DNA of 64,000 bases from Bacteroidales bacterium (GCA_012521995.1 JAAYLH010000060.1:1-64000), one strand, 5' to 3'; shown: positions 47,385 through 57,580, counted from the stretch's first letter. Numbers and translations are program-made. The notes: generated by a model not told the origin, from the sequence alone.

Positions 47385-48725
47385 TTACAAATCGTAAACA
47401 GCCTGCTTAAATTGTTTGCCACGGTCTTCAAAGTTTTCAAACAAGTCAAAGCTTGCACATGCAGGCGATAACAACACCACATCGCCTGGGTTACCTGCCA
47501 GGTAAGCAGCCTTCACAGCATCGGTAGCAGAGCTGGTCTCAAAAATGGCAGGCACCATCTTTCCAAAGACTTTAATAATATGGCTATTGTCCTTTCCTAG
47601 GCAAACAATAGCCTTTACCTTTTTTTGCACCAACTCGCCCAAATCTGAATAATCATTGCCCTTGTCCTGCCCCCCAACAATCCAGATTACAGGCTTTGTC
47701 ATGGATTCGAGTGCATACCAGGTTGAATTCACATTGGTAGCCTTGCTGTCGTTGATGAACTCAATACCTCGGACATAACCCACAGACTCCAGCCGGTGTT
47801 CTACATTCTGGAAGTCGCTAAGGCCTTCCCTGATTACTTCCTTGCGTATCTCAAGCAGGCGGGCGGAAATTCCACTGGCCATGCTGTTGTAAATGTTATG
47901 TTGTCCTTTCAAGCTTAGTTCCAGGAGGTCCATATTGAATTCCTCAGATTTTATGTTAATGGTCAAAATTCCATTGTCGTTTATCCAGGCTCCCTCTACC
48001 AATGTTTTCTTGATGCTAAAGGGAATTAGCCTGGGTCCATTTTCCGTTTGTTTTATCCTTGCCTCCAACACGGGGTCGTCGGCACAATAAATCACGGTCT
48101 CTGCCGGGGTCTGGTTCTGCATGATGTGCAGTTTCGATTGAATGTATTTTTCAAAACTGTGATCATAACGGTTGAGGTGATCGGGTGTGATGTTTAACAA
48201 AACTGCGATGTCGGCCCTGAAATCTTTCATCCCGTCAAGTTGAAAAGATGATATTTCCAGAACATAAACATCATGCTTTTGTTCCGCCACCTGCCAGGCA
48301 AAACTGCTGCCCACATTACCCGCTATACCCACGCTTACTCCTGCCTTTTGAAGTAAATGCCCGGTAAGTAGAGTCGTGGTGGTTTTTCCGTTGCTGCCGG
48401 TAATGCAAATTGTTTTTGCCTGGGTATACCTGCCTGTAAATTCTATCTCTGAAATGACAGGTATTCCTTTTTTCTGTATGGCTTTTACAAAGGGTGCATA
48501 ATCCGGAATGCCAGGGCTTTTCATCACTTCATCCGCATTCAGGATCCGTTCAGCAGTATGCTTTCCCTCTTCCCAGCTGATATCATTATGTAAAAGAGCG
48601 TTCTTGTATTTTTTCTTAATGGGGCCCTTGTCGGAAACAAAAACATCCCATCCTTTTCTTCGGGCTAAAATGGCTGTCCCTGTACCGCTTTCTCCTGCTC
48701 CAAGTACCACCAGCCGCTTGCCCAT
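47385..48725 (-). CDS. murD: UDP-N-acetylmuramoylalanine--D-glutamate ligase
   Basis: LVVLGAGESGTGTAILARRKGWDVFVSDKG; ICITGSNGKTTTTLLTGHLL; FINDSKATNVNSTWYAL. Confidence 0.97.
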   Translation of the reverse strand: MGKRLVVLGAGESGTGTAILARRKGWDVFVSDKGPIKKKYKNALLHNDISWEEGKHTAERILNADEVMKSPGIPDYAPFVKAIQKKGIPVISEIEFTGRYTQAKTICITGSNGKTTTTLLTGHLLQKAGVSVGIAGNVGSSFAWQVAEQKHDVYVLEISSFQLDGMKDFRADIAVLLNITPDHLNRYDHSFEKYIQSKLHIMQNQTPAETVIYCADDPVLEARIKQTENGPRLIPFSIKKTLVEGAWINDNGILTINIKSEEFNMDLLELSLKGQHNIYNSMASGISARLLEIRKEVIREGLSDFQNVEHRLESVGYVRGIEFINDSKATNVNSTWYALESMTKPVIWIVGGQDKGNDYSDLGELVQKKVKAIVCLGKDNSHIIKVFGKMVPAIFETSSATDAVKAAYLAGNPGDVVLLSPACASFDLFENFEDRGKQFKQAVYDL

Positions 48726-48727
48726 GC

Positions 48728-49984
48728 TTACCTCAGTTTAAGTGTTATCACACTAAACACCGCCAGGATAATACCAACGATCAGAAATCGCTGCACAATC
48801 TTTGCCTCGTGGTATCCAATTATCTGGTAATGGTGATGAAGTGGGGCCATCTTGAAAATCCTGCGCCCCTCACCAAATCGTCTTTTTGTAAACTTGAACC
48901 AGCTGACCTGCATGACCACTGAAAGGTTCTCAACCAGGAAAATGCCGCAAAGCACGGGGATGAGCAATTCCTTTCGGATCACAATGGCAAACACCGCAAT
49001 GATGCCTCCCAGTGCAAGGCTGCCTGTATCTCCCATAAAGACTTGTGCAGGATAGGTGTTGTACCATAAAAAGCCAATACAGGCACCCACAAAAGCAGCT
49101 ATGAAGATTACCAGCTCACCCGTCATGGGGATATACATGATGTTGAGGTAATTTGCAAAAACGGTGTTACCTGATACATAGGCCAGTATTCCAAGAGTTA
49201 CACCAATGATGGCTGAAGTCCCCGTGGCTAGCCCGTCAAGCCCATCCGTGATGTTTGCTCCGTTTGAAACTGCTGTTATGATCAGGATGACAATGGGGAT
49301 AAAAATCAGGAATGCCCATTTTGAATATCCCTCCCCAAGGAATTTTAACAGCACGGAATAATCAAACTCATTATTCTTAAAAAATGGAATGGTCGTTTTG
49401 GTTGATTTCACCGATTCAATTGAAAAGGTTGAGGCCGGGCTTGAAGACCCCTCAAGAACCATAATTTGCTCCGTGTTATCAAATTGCAGGGGGCGGTTGT
49501 CTTTTTCACGGATCACTACCGATTCGTTAAAGTACAGGGTGGTCCCAACAACAATGCCCAGTACTACCTGGCCCAAAATCTTAAACTTTCCTTGAAGCCC
49601 TTTTTTGTCTTTTTTGAAAACCTTTATATAATCGTCAACGAAACCAATGAGTCCAAGCCAGACGGTAGAAATCAGCATGAGGACAATGTAGATGTTGTCG
49701 AGCCGTGCAAAAAGCAGTGTTGGGATTAAAATGGCAGCAATAATTATGATTCCTCCCATTGTCGGGGTTCCTTGCTTTTTCATCTGGCCATCCAGTCCAA
49801 GATTGCGTACCACTTCACCAACCTGCTTCTTCTGCAAGAAACGAATAATCCTGCGCCCAGAGATCATGGTAATGAAAAGAGAAAAGATCACTGCCATCCC
49901 CGCCCGAAACGAGATGTACTGAAACACGCCCGCTCCAGGGATGTCAAATGCTTTATCAAGGAAATCAAACAGATAATAGAGCAT
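48728..49984 (-). CDS. mraY: Phospho-N-acetylmuramoyl-pentapeptide-transferase
   Basis: [61 protein letters not shown]. Confidence 0.98.
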   Translation of the reverse strand: MLYYLFDFLDKAFDIPGAGVFQYISFRAGMAVIFSLFITMISGRRIIRFLQKKQVGEVVRNLGLDGQMKKQGTPTMGGIIIIAAILIPTLLFARLDNIYIVLMLISTVWLGLIGFVDDYIKVFKKDKKGLQGKFKILGQVVLGIVVGTTLYFNESVVIREKDNRPLQFDNTEQIMVLEGSSSPASTFSIESVKSTKTTIPFFKNNEFDYSVLLKFLGEGYSKWAFLIFIPIVILIITAVSNGANITDGLDGLATGTSAIIGVTLGILAYVSGNTVFANYLNIMYIPMTGELVIFIAAFVGACIGFLWYNTYPAQVFMGDTGSLALGGIIAVFAIVIRKELLIPVLCGIFLVENLSVVMQVSWFKFTKRRFGEGRRIFKMAPLHHHYQIIGYHEAKIVQRFLIVGIILAVFSVITLKLR

Positions 49985-50014
49985 CTTTTCGCTTTTAGTT
50001 TTTTTCCCGGGGGA

Positions 50015-51466
50015 TTATCCCAGGAATTCCTTTAAAATTTGTTTGTCATCAAAGGGATACTTAACCCCCTTGATCTCCTGGTATTTTTCATGACCTTTTC
50101 CTGCAACAAGGATGATATCTCCAGGCTGAGCCAATGCACATGCCGCATTAATAGCCTCCCTTCGGTTTATTATGCTTATGGCCTTTCGAATGCTGACGGC
50201 GTTCAGACCAGCCTTCATTTCTTCTATTATTTGTTCAGCCGGTTCATTGCGGGGGTTGTCGCTTGTAAGAATAACCTGAGTGCTTAACCTTGCGGCAATG
50301 GCTGCCATAGCAGGGCGCTTGGCAGCATCACGGTTTCCACCGCAGCCAACTACAGTGATCAGCTTTTCTGCCCCGGTACGGGCATCTTCAATGGTCTTGA
50401 GCACGTTTTCCAGGGCGTCGGGGGTGTGGGCATAATCCACAATGCCAATTACCCCTTTGGGGCCTTTAAAGAAATCAAACCGCCCTTCCGCTGGCTTACA
50501 ATTGCTTAACGCGGTTAGCGTTTCCTCCGGTTCCCTCCCAAGCATTCGTGCAGTGGAATAAATGGCCAGAAGATTATAAGCATTGAACTCCCCTACAAGT
50601 TTACACCAGACTTCTCTGCCATCTATTTGTAATTGAAGACCGGAAAATCCGTTTTCGAGAACCTTGCCCTTGAAGTCAGCCATGCCCCTGAGGCTGTATG
50701 TCATTTTCCTGGCCAGTGTATTTTGTAACATTACCATCCCGTTCTTATCATCGAGGTTGGTTATGACAAATGCCCGTGTACCTAGTTGATCAAAAAAACC
50801 CTTTTTCGCCTTCAGGTATTCGCTGAACGTTTTATGGAAGTCCAGGTGGTCATGGGTGAGATTCGTGAATACCCCTCCCGTAAAAGATAATCCTGCAATG
50901 CGGTGCTGAACAATGGCATGGGAACTGACCTCCATGAACACATATTCACATCCCGCTTCCGTCATTTGGTGCAGCAAGCCATTCAACTGAAGGGGGTCGG
51001 GGGTGGTGAAATTGGCAAGGATTTCCTTTTGTCCGATAATATTGCGCACCGTGGAGATTAATCCGCAAGCATAACCAAGTTGTGAAAATAAATCGTGCAA
51101 CAAGGTGACAATGGTGGTCTTCCCATTGGTACCAGTAACCCCGATTAACTTTATTTTCTCTGATGGATTGTCATAAAAATTTGATGCCAGGACACCCAGG
51201 GCATAGGCCGAATCCCGAACCCTGATAAAAGTGACTCTTTCAGGGGTGCTCTTGGGGAAATCTTCGCAAACAACAACGCTCGCGCCGCTTTCAATGGCGT
51301 TGGGAATATAAAGGTGGCCATCGGTGGTGAGTCCCTTTATTGCTACAAAGAGGGTGCCAGACTGAACTTTCCTGGAGTCAAATTCAAGCCCCTTTATCTC
51401 ACGGTCCATCAGCCCCTTCGTTTCGAGAAGCCCCGCTTTATACAATATGTTGCTCAGGTTCTTCAA
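50015..51466 (-). CDS. murE: UDP-N-acetylmuramoyl-tripeptide synthetase MurE
   Basis: LIGVTGTNGKTTIVTLLHDLF; EVSSHAIVQHRIAGLSFTGGVFTNLTHDHLDFH; TSDNPRNEPAEQII (DNPR, consistent with meso-DAP type). Confidence 0.97.
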   Translation of the reverse strand: MKNLSNILYKAGLLETKGLMDREIKGLEFDSRKVQSGTLFVAIKGLTTDGHLYIPNAIESGASVVVCEDFPKSTPERVTFIRVRDSAYALGVLASNFYDNPSEKIKLIGVTGTNGKTTIVTLLHDLFSQLGYACGLISTVRNIIGQKEILANFTTPDPLQLNGLLHQMTEAGCEYVFMEVSSHAIVQHRIAGLSFTGGVFTNLTHDHLDFHKTFSEYLKAKKGFFDQLGTRAFVITNLDDKNGMVMLQNTLARKMTYSLRGMADFKGKVLENGFSGLQLQIDGREVWCKLVGEFNAYNLLAIYSTARMLGREPEETLTALSNCKPAEGRFDFFKGPKGVIGIVDYAHTPDALENVLKTIEDARTGAEKLITVVGCGGNRDAAKRPAMAAIAARLSTQVILTSDNPRNEPAEQIIEEMKAGLNAVSIRKAISIINRREAINAACALAQPGDIILVAGKGHEKYQEIKGVKYPFDDKQILKEFLG

Positions 51467-51479
51467 TACCCGTGATTTT

Positions 51480-53576
51480 TCAGTTCAGTTCTATATAAAT
51501 TTGATTCCCTGGACTTACTCTTATTCCTGCTTGCAAACTTTGCCGCCTGACAACCCCGCGGCCGGTGAACCTTACCCTTAAACCGGAATTTTCGAGCACA
51601 AATAAAGCATCCTTTAAACTCATTCCTACAACATCAGGAACCAGGTTTTCAATAAAATTCTTTTCCCAGAAGCTTACCGTGTCATTGCTTGCCACAGTGC
51701 TGGCCCAATGGCTTTGAACATTGTCAATCATTTTGCAGTCAAACGCTGAATAAATGGTTCTGACATCCTCAGTATTGGCATTTCTGAACGATGGGAGGGA
51801 AGCCAACAGAGTTTCCGATTGCTTGGGTTGGGGGTAATTCAATTGGGTGGCAAAGATCTTGTCTGCTACCTCTTTAAATACAGGCGCTGCCACCTGGCTT
51901 CCTGTGAATATGTAACCCTTCGGATTGTGTATCACCACAATCATGCTGTATGCAGGCTGGTCGGCAGGAAAATAACCAACAAAGGATGCACGGTAGGAGG
52001 TTCTTCCATCCGTACGATAACCTTGGCTGGTGTTGGCAACTTGTGCAGTACCCGTTTTGCCAGCTATGTCATAAAGAGAAGTCCTGATGTTTTTTGCAGT
52101 CCCATTTTCCACTACCCCTACCAGCATTTCCCTGACGGTCTCAAGAGTCGACTGGCTGGCAATGCTCCTGAGAATGATTTCTGGCTGAAAACGCTTGATG
52201 GTCTTTCCAGTTTGTCTGATCTCCTCTACAAACATGGGCTTCATCATCCGCCCGTTGTTGGCCACTGCATTGTATAACGACAAGGTTTGAAGTGGGGTGA
52301 CAGAAACCTCATAACCGATAGACATCCAGGGTAAGGTGACCCCTGACCAGGATGCACCTTTGGGGTCATTGATCCAGGGCTTGCCTTCACCAGCAATTTC
52401 CAGACCCAGGGGCTGATCCAGCCTGAGCCCTTTTATGCGGTCAATAAATTGTTGGGGATGATCCTTGTATGCATTGTAAACCAACTGGGAGATGCCAACG
52501 TTGGAGGAAACCTCAAATGCATGCATCGCTGTTATGCTGCCAAAGCCCTCCTCTTTCGAGTCCCTCATGATACGGTCGGCATATCTAATCACTCCATTGC
52601 CTGTATGAACAATGTCTTCTGGTTTTACCTTCCCGTCTTCCAGCAAAGCAATCATGCTTGCCAGTTTAAAAGTTGAGCCGGGTTCCGCACTTTCTCCAAC
52701 AGCATAATTGTAAGTCTCACGGTAATTTCCATCCGTTTGGCGGGTAAGGTTGGAAATGGCCTTGATCTTCCCTGTCGAAACTTCCATCAGCACCGCGGAG
52801 CCAAATTCGGCATCATACCTGTTTAAGGATTTTAGCAGGGCATTCTCGACCATGTCCTGCATGGTGATGTTGATAGTGGTAATAAGGTCTTTGCCATTTT
52901 CAGGCTGAATCTCATTCTCGTCATTTATGGGAACCCAGGTTCCTGCTGTGCGCAGCATCAGGCGTTTCCCCTGAATTCCCTCAAGTTCCTTGCGGTAAGC
53001 TCCTTCAAGGCCCACATACACCCCTTCTGCCTCATAGCCAATGGTGCGGGCTGCCATGGTCTTATAAGGCATCTCTCGGCGTGCACGTTCATTCTCAATG
53101 CGCCCTCCACGGTATTTGCCAAGCCTGAAAATGGGGAAGTTTCGAAGAACCTGAAGCTGATTGTAAGTCACGTTGCGCTTCACCAGAAAGTAACGCTCTT
53201 CCTTGTCCCTGGCACGGTTAAGTGCTGAAAGGTATTGGCCTTTGGTGCGGTCACCAAAAAGCTGCGAGAGCATCAGGGCCAGTGAATCAATGCCCTGTTT
53301 GTAAACATCATCAGTGATCACATCAGGGCCCATGTCCATCCTGATTTCATATATGGGAACACTGGTGGCCAAAAGCCGACCATCCTCAGCGCATATGTCT
53401 CCTCTTAAGGCCTCAATGTTTTCATAGCGCAAGGTGGTGTTTTTAGCCTTTTCTCGCCATTTTTCGCCATCTACCGTTTGTATGTATATGGCCCTGAACA
53501 GGATGGAAAGCCCGAAAACTACCATAGTGAAATATACCAGGTAAGTCCGTTGTATTATTTGTTTTCTTTCATCCAT
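51480..53576 (-). CDS. ftsI: Penicillin-binding protein 3 (FtsI) with C-terminal PASTA domain
   Basis: ESAEPGSTFKLASMIALL (SxxK); EVSSNVGISQL; IAGKTGTAQVA (KTG); PASTA tail VPDVVGMSLKDALFVLENSGLRVRF. Confidence 0.95.
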   Translation of the reverse strand: MDERKQIIQRTYLVYFTMVVFGLSILFRAIYIQTVDGEKWREKAKNTTLRYENIEALRGDICAEDGRLLATSVPIYEIRMDMGPDVITDDVYKQGIDSLALMLSQLFGDRTKGQYLSALNRARDKEERYFLVKRNVTYNQLQVLRNFPIFRLGKYRGGRIENERARREMPYKTMAARTIGYEAEGVYVGLEGAYRKELEGIQGKRLMLRTAGTWVPINDENEIQPENGKDLITTINITMQDMVENALLKSLNRYDAEFGSAVLMEVSTGKIKAISNLTRQTDGNYRETYNYAVGESAEPGSTFKLASMIALLEDGKVKPEDIVHTGNGVIRYADRIMRDSKEEGFGSITAMHAFEVSSNVGISQLVYNAYKDHPQQFIDRIKGLRLDQPLGLEIAGEGKPWINDPKGASWSGVTLPWMSIGYEVSVTPLQTLSLYNAVANNGRMMKPMFVEEIRQTGKTIKRFQPEIILRSIASQSTLETVREMLVGVVENGTAKNIRTSLYDIAGKTGTAQVANTSQGYRTDGRTSYRASFVGYFPADQPAYSMIVVIHNPKGYIFTGSQVAAPVFKEVADKIFATQLNYPQPKQSETLLASLPSFRNANTEDVRTIYSAFDCKMIDNVQSHWASTVASNDTVSFWEKNFIENLVPDVVGMSLKDALFVLENSGLRVRFTGRGVVRRQSLQAGIRVSPGNQIYIELN

Positions 53577-53602
53577 TTTTTCTGTTGCTCTTTTGGGCCA
53601 GG

Positions 53603-54007
53603 TTAGCGAAGCAGTTTTTTTAAGAAGTTGCCGTTTGAAACTTTACTGGAGATTTGCCTGGGCGGAACCGTTGATTCAACAAATCCCTTGTTTTGAAGCC
53701 TTCGGGCAATCTCTGATTGATTACTCAGGAACATAAGTTCTGATTTGGTCAGGGTATGTCGTGTACGCAATTCCACGATCTCCTTGCGTAAGGTTTCTAC
53801 TTCGCGGGCCTTCTTCTCTGCGTAATAGGTGTTGGAGATCAGGAAAAATGCCAACCCGGCAAGAAAAAAGAAAAAGGGCAGGGAAGTGGCCATCCCTTCC
53901 TTGGTTAGAATGCTCCCATCCAGCATGTTGTGGATGAAACGAGAAACAGTACCCTTACGGGAAGTTGCTTTTTTCTTTTTCTCCTGCTTGAGTTTGTTTT
54001 TACCCAT
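53603..54007 (-). CDS. FtsL-like division protein
   Basis: 134 aa, basic N-terminus, single TM (SLPFFFFLAGLAFFLISNTYYAEKK), coiled-coil segment; position between rsmH and ftsI. Confidence 0.8.
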   Translation of the reverse strand: MGKNKLKQEKKKKATSRKGTVSRFIHNMLDGSILTKEGMATSLPFFFFLAGLAFFLISNTYYAEKKAREVETLRKEIVELRTRHTLTKSELMFLSNQSEIARRLQNKGFVESTVPPRQISSKVSNGNFLKKLLR

Positions 54008-54010
54008 AGG

Positions 54011-54931
54011 TTATTTTCCCTCCTTATCTCCGTTAATTCTTTTTTCTGCAATTCTTAAGCGGGCACTACGTGCCCTGTTGTTATTATTCATTTCTTCTTC
54101 CCCGGGCTTTATGGTCTTCCCAATCGGCACTAGGGGAGTCAAGGGATTACCAAAAAAGTCCTTTTCTACCTCCCCCCTGAAGTTGCCCGCTTTCATGTAG
54201 TGCTTCACAAGGCGGTCCTCCAATGAATGGTAGGAAATGACCACCAGCCTTCCACCTGGCCTGAGTACATCAGCGCTTTGTTCCAGGAATTCTTTTAAGG
54301 CTTCCAGCTCCTGGTTCACCTCAATGCGAAGAGCCTGGAATACTTGTGCGAAGAATTTGTTTTCCTTTCCCTTGGGTGCAAGTCTCTCCAGAATGCCTGT
54401 GAGTTGAAGCGTTGTGTCAATGCTGCCTTCTTTCCGGTGACGCTCAATAGTCCCTGCAATTTTATAAGCATTTCGCAACTCCCCGAAAAGAAAAAAAACA
54501 TCAGCCAGTTTCTCCATCGGATACTCATGAATCACCTCCCTGGCAGTTAACTTGGCATCACGGTTCATCCGCATGTCGAGGGGGCCTTCAAAGCGTGTCG
54601 AAAATCCTCGTTGAGCCTGGTCAAACTGGTGTGACGAAACTCCGAGATCTGCAAGGATCCCATCCACAGGCAATAAACCATATAGCTTCAGGAAGTTCCT
54701 CAGGTACCTGAAATTTTGGTTCAGGAATAAAACCCTCCGATCTTCAGGTACATTGGCCGCCGCATCCCAGTCCTGGTCAAAAGCAATGAGCTTGCCTGTT
54801 CCCAGCTGTTCCAGGATAGCCGCCGAGTGGCCACCGCCCCCAAAAGTCGCATCCACATAACGCCCTTCGGGTACTATCCGGAGCCCCTCAATGGAAGGCT
54901 CCAGCATGACCGGCTTATGATACCCCTTCAT
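54011..54931 (-). CDS. rsmH: 16S rRNA (cytosine(1402)-N(4))-methyltransferase
   Basis: YHKPVMLEPSIEGLRIVPEGRYVDATFGGGGHSAAIL; GILADLGVSSHQFDQAQRGFSTRFEGPLDMRM; VVISYHSLEDRLVKHY. Start at 54931 preferred; overlaps mraZ by 17 bp. Confidence 0.97.
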   Translation of the reverse strand: MKGYHKPVMLEPSIEGLRIVPEGRYVDATFGGGGHSAAILEQLGTGKLIAFDQDWDAAANVPEDRRVLFLNQNFRYLRNFLKLYGLLPVDGILADLGVSSHQFDQAQRGFSTRFEGPLDMRMNRDAKLTAREVIHEYPMEKLADVFFLFGELRNAYKIAGTIERHRKEGSIDTTLQLTGILERLAPKGKENKFFAQVFQALRIEVNQELEALKEFLEQSADVLRPGGRLVVISYHSLEDRLVKHYMKAGNFRGEVEKDFFGNPLTPLVPIGKTIKPGEEEMNNNNRARSARLRIAEKRINGDKEGK

Positions 54932-55391
54932 TCCCGGATTGGTTGGTGATTTTTCCCATGACATCCTCTGCAAGCGAAGAGAAGTCTTCCGGCTCGTTGT
55001 TCATCATCGATTCGTAAACTTCCCTTGCCCAGATTTCTATCCTTTGTCCGTAAGCAAAAAGAACGATCTCCTTTTCTATTCCTGCATATTCGAGCAGCGA
55101 CTTGGGCAATAGCAAACGATTGGCCGAATCTAGCATGACCTCCGAGGCCCCTCTGAAAAAATAACGCACAAATTCGCGGTTCTTTTTGTTATACAAATTC
55201 AGGGAATTTACCTCCTGTGAGATCTTTTGCCACTCACTTTGCGGGTATAGCGTAAGGTTTTTCTCAAATCCACGGTTAATGACGAATCGCTCCTGGTCTC
55301 CTTCCGTCAATTGCTTTTTCAAGCCGGAGGGCAACATGAAGCGGCCTTTGGAATCAACTTTAATATCAAATTCTCCAAGCAGATACGTCAT
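54915..55391 (-). CDS. mraZ: Transcriptional regulator/division protein MraZ
   Basis: LLGEFDIKVDSKGRFMLPSGLKKQL; DSANRLLLPKSLLEYAGIEKEIVLFAYGQRIEIWAREVYE. Start at 55391 preferred. Confidence 0.95.
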   Translation of the reverse strand: MTYLLGEFDIKVDSKGRFMLPSGLKKQLTEGDQERFVINRGFEKNLTLYPQSEWQKISQEVNSLNLYNKKNREFVRYFFRGASEVMLDSANRLLLPKSLLEYAGIEKEIVLFAYGQRIEIWAREVYESMMNNEPEDFSSLAEDVMGKITNQSGNEGVS

Positions 55392-55431
55392 TCTCCCACA
55401 AATTTGTTTTGGTCTGTAAATATAATGCAAA

Positions 55432-55460
55432 TTTTACCACTTTTTACCACTTTTTACCAC
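55432..55460 (-). promoter_or_regulatory. Probable MraZ operator: three 10-bp-spaced GTGGTAAAA repeats upstream of mraZ
   Basis: Minus strand reads GTGGTAAAAA GTGGTAAAAA GTGGTAAAAT, 41-69 bp upstream of the mraZ start; resembles known 10-bp-spaced TGGG-type MraZ boxes. Confidence 0.7.
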
Positions 55461-55709
55461 ATTGTTGATAACTTTTCACCCTCAAATCCATTGATTTAAT
55501 TGAAAAAGTTATTAAAGCATTGATAATCAAGAATTAAAAAATGCATGCAATTTATTTTGGTTATACATGTTTTTGGAATACAGATTATTAGGCATTGCAA
55601 TGTTTTTTCTTACATTATCCTTAATTTTGTATTATCTGCTTTTGACCTTTCACAGACTTTTTGTCCACCTGAAAGGCTTCATTTGCTGAATTTTTTATCA
55701 GACTTAAAA

Positions 55710-56567
55710 ATGATGGAAGAACAAAAGGAATCGGAGAGGAATTTTCTGGATGTTGACAGTGTGTTTCGCAAAAAGGGTAAAAAAATTTACCCCTATATTC
55801 CGAAATTCATTATTCATTATCTTGAGCGGGTTGTTCATCAGGATGAAATGAATGAGGCATTGAACAGGCTTCATAATCTTGATGTCCATGACTTCCTGAA
55901 GGAAATCCTCCTGAATGAGTTTAAGGTCAACATTCATACCCAAAATTTTGATTACTTGCCTGCTGAAGGCTCATATATTGTTGCAAGCAACCATCCTTTG
56001 GGTGGTTTGGATGGCATTGCTTTGATGCACGTTGTAGGAAAGAAAAGAAAGGACTTTAAGTTTTTGGCCAACGATATCCTGATGGAATTGCCCAATGTTA
56101 AAGAATTATTTGTGCCCATCAACAAACATGGCCGCAATACTTATGAAGCTGTGCGAATGCTTGACAAGTTGTTCAGCTCAGGGGAAGCCGTGCTCATCTT
56201 CCCTGCCGGGTTGGTGTCGCGAAAGCAAAAACATGGCATTTACGACTTGCAATGGAAAAAAACGTTTATTTCCAAAGCGATTAAGTACCGGCGCGACATC
56301 ATTCCTGTGCATATTGACGGGCAGAACTCTCGGTTTTTTTATAACCTTGCAAATTGGCGTAAGCGGTTGAAAATCAAAGCAAATATAGAGATGCTCTATC
56401 TGCCCGATGAAATGTTCAAGCAAAAAAACAAAAATATTACGATTACCTTTGGGGAACCTGTTTCATATACTACCTTTACCAATGCATTAACACACCAGCA
56501 GTGGGCCGATCAGATGAAGGAGCATGTTTACGGTTTGCCAAAAGGCCAGTTGAAATTTCAGGTTTAG
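55710..56567 (+). CDS. PlsC-like lysophospholipid acyltransferase, candidate glycine-lipid O-acyltransferase (GlsA-like)
   Basis: Acyltransferase motifs ASNHPLGGLDGIALMHVVGKKR, NDILMELPNVKELFVPINKHGRN, VLIFPAGLVSRKQ; immediately upstream of an OlsB-like N-acyltransferase. Confidence 0.8.
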   Translation: MMEEQKESERNFLDVDSVFRKKGKKIYPYIPKFIIHYLERVVHQDEMNEALNRLHNLDVHDFLKEILLNEFKVNIHTQNFDYLPAEGSYIVASNHPLGGLDGIALMHVVGKKRKDFKFLANDILMELPNVKELFVPINKHGRNTYEAVRMLDKLFSSGEAVLIFPAGLVSRKQKHGIYDLQWKKTFISKAIKYRRDIIPVHIDGQNSRFFYNLANWRKRLKIKANIEMLYLPDEMFKQKNKNITITFGEPVSYTTFTNALTHQQWADQMKEHVYGLPKGQLKFQV

Positions 56568-56590
56568 AGGTTTTAAATTAAACCAGTAAG

Positions 56591-57541
56591 ATGAAGGAGA
56601 TGAATGAGGAGCTGATCCCCCCCGTAGGTAGGGGTCTGATAATGGGAGAGTTAACAAGGGAGCGTTTCCTGAGGAAAACCAACAACGCTTCCAATGAGAT
56701 CTATGTAATTAATGCCCACAATGCGCCCAATGTCATGCGCGAGATCGGGCGTCTGCGCGAACTGTCCTTTAGAAATGCTGGTGGAGGGACGGGGAAACCC
56801 CTCGATATCGACCACTATGATACTGGGACGCTTCCCTATGAGCAATTGATCGTCTGGGACCCCGATAAAAAGGAAATTGTCGGTGGCTATCGTTATATTT
56901 TGTGTAAGAACGCTCCCATCGACAGCCTGGGCGTGCCTGATTTGGCTACCTCTGGATTATTCAGGTTTTCTCAAAAATTCCTTGCCGATTATCTGCCCTA
57001 TACCGTTGAATTGGGCCGGTCCTTTGTGCAGCCTGCCTATCAGCCCTCAAGGGAGAACCGCAAAAGCATTTTCTCACTCGATAACCTTTGGGATGGATTG
57101 GGTACCTTGGTAATCGATTTTCCCGAAGTAAAATATTACTTTGGAAAGGTTACCATGTATACCCATTTTAACTTGTATGCCCGCGACCTGATCCTCTATT
57201 TCCTTGGGCGTTACTTCCCTGATCCCGAAAAGCTTGTTTACCCCATTGAGCCCCTGGAAATGGTTACCCCCCTTGAGAAATTGAAGAAGGTCTTCACCGG
57301 CAAGAACCTTGAAGAAAACTTCAGATTGTTGTCAAAGGAGGTTCGAAAACAAAAGGAAAACATTCCGCCTCTGATCAATGCCTACTCAGCCCTTAGTTCT
57401 ACAATGAAAACCTTTGGTACTGCCATCAACCACCACTTTGGAGGAGTAGAGGAAACGGGCATTCTGATCACTGTTGCTGACATTCATGAAGCCAAGAAAG
57501 ACCGGTACATGAAGAGTTACCTGGATATTAAAGAAGAATAA
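56591..57541 (+). CDS. GNAT-like (OlsB/GlsB family) amino-acid N-acyltransferase
   Basis: LRELSFRNAGGGTGKPLDIDHYD, EQLIVWDPDKKEIVGGYRYI, YTVELGRSFVQPAYQP, hemolysin/OlsB-like pattern. Confidence 0.8.
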   Translation: MKEMNEELIPPVGRGLIMGELTRERFLRKTNNASNEIYVINAHNAPNVMREIGRLRELSFRNAGGGTGKPLDIDHYDTGTLPYEQLIVWDPDKKEIVGGYRYILCKNAPIDSLGVPDLATSGLFRFSQKFLADYLPYTVELGRSFVQPAYQPSRENRKSIFSLDNLWDGLGTLVIDFPEVKYYFGKVTMYTHFNLYARDLILYFLGRYFPDPEKLVYPIEPLEMVTPLEKLKKVFTGKNLEENFRLLSKEVRKQKENIPPLINAYSALSSTMKTFGTAINHHFGGVEETGILITVADIHEAKKDRYMKSYLDIKEE

Positions 57542-57580
57542 GGATTCTCCCTGGATGTTACCCTAAAAGGAAGGCCAGAT

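Noticed and set aside
55463-55471. TGTTGATAA (minus strand TTATCAACA), DnaA-box-like site upstream of mraZ
   Set aside because: One mismatch to the consensus and a single copy; no cluster of boxes or DUE-like context to support an origin or DnaA control.
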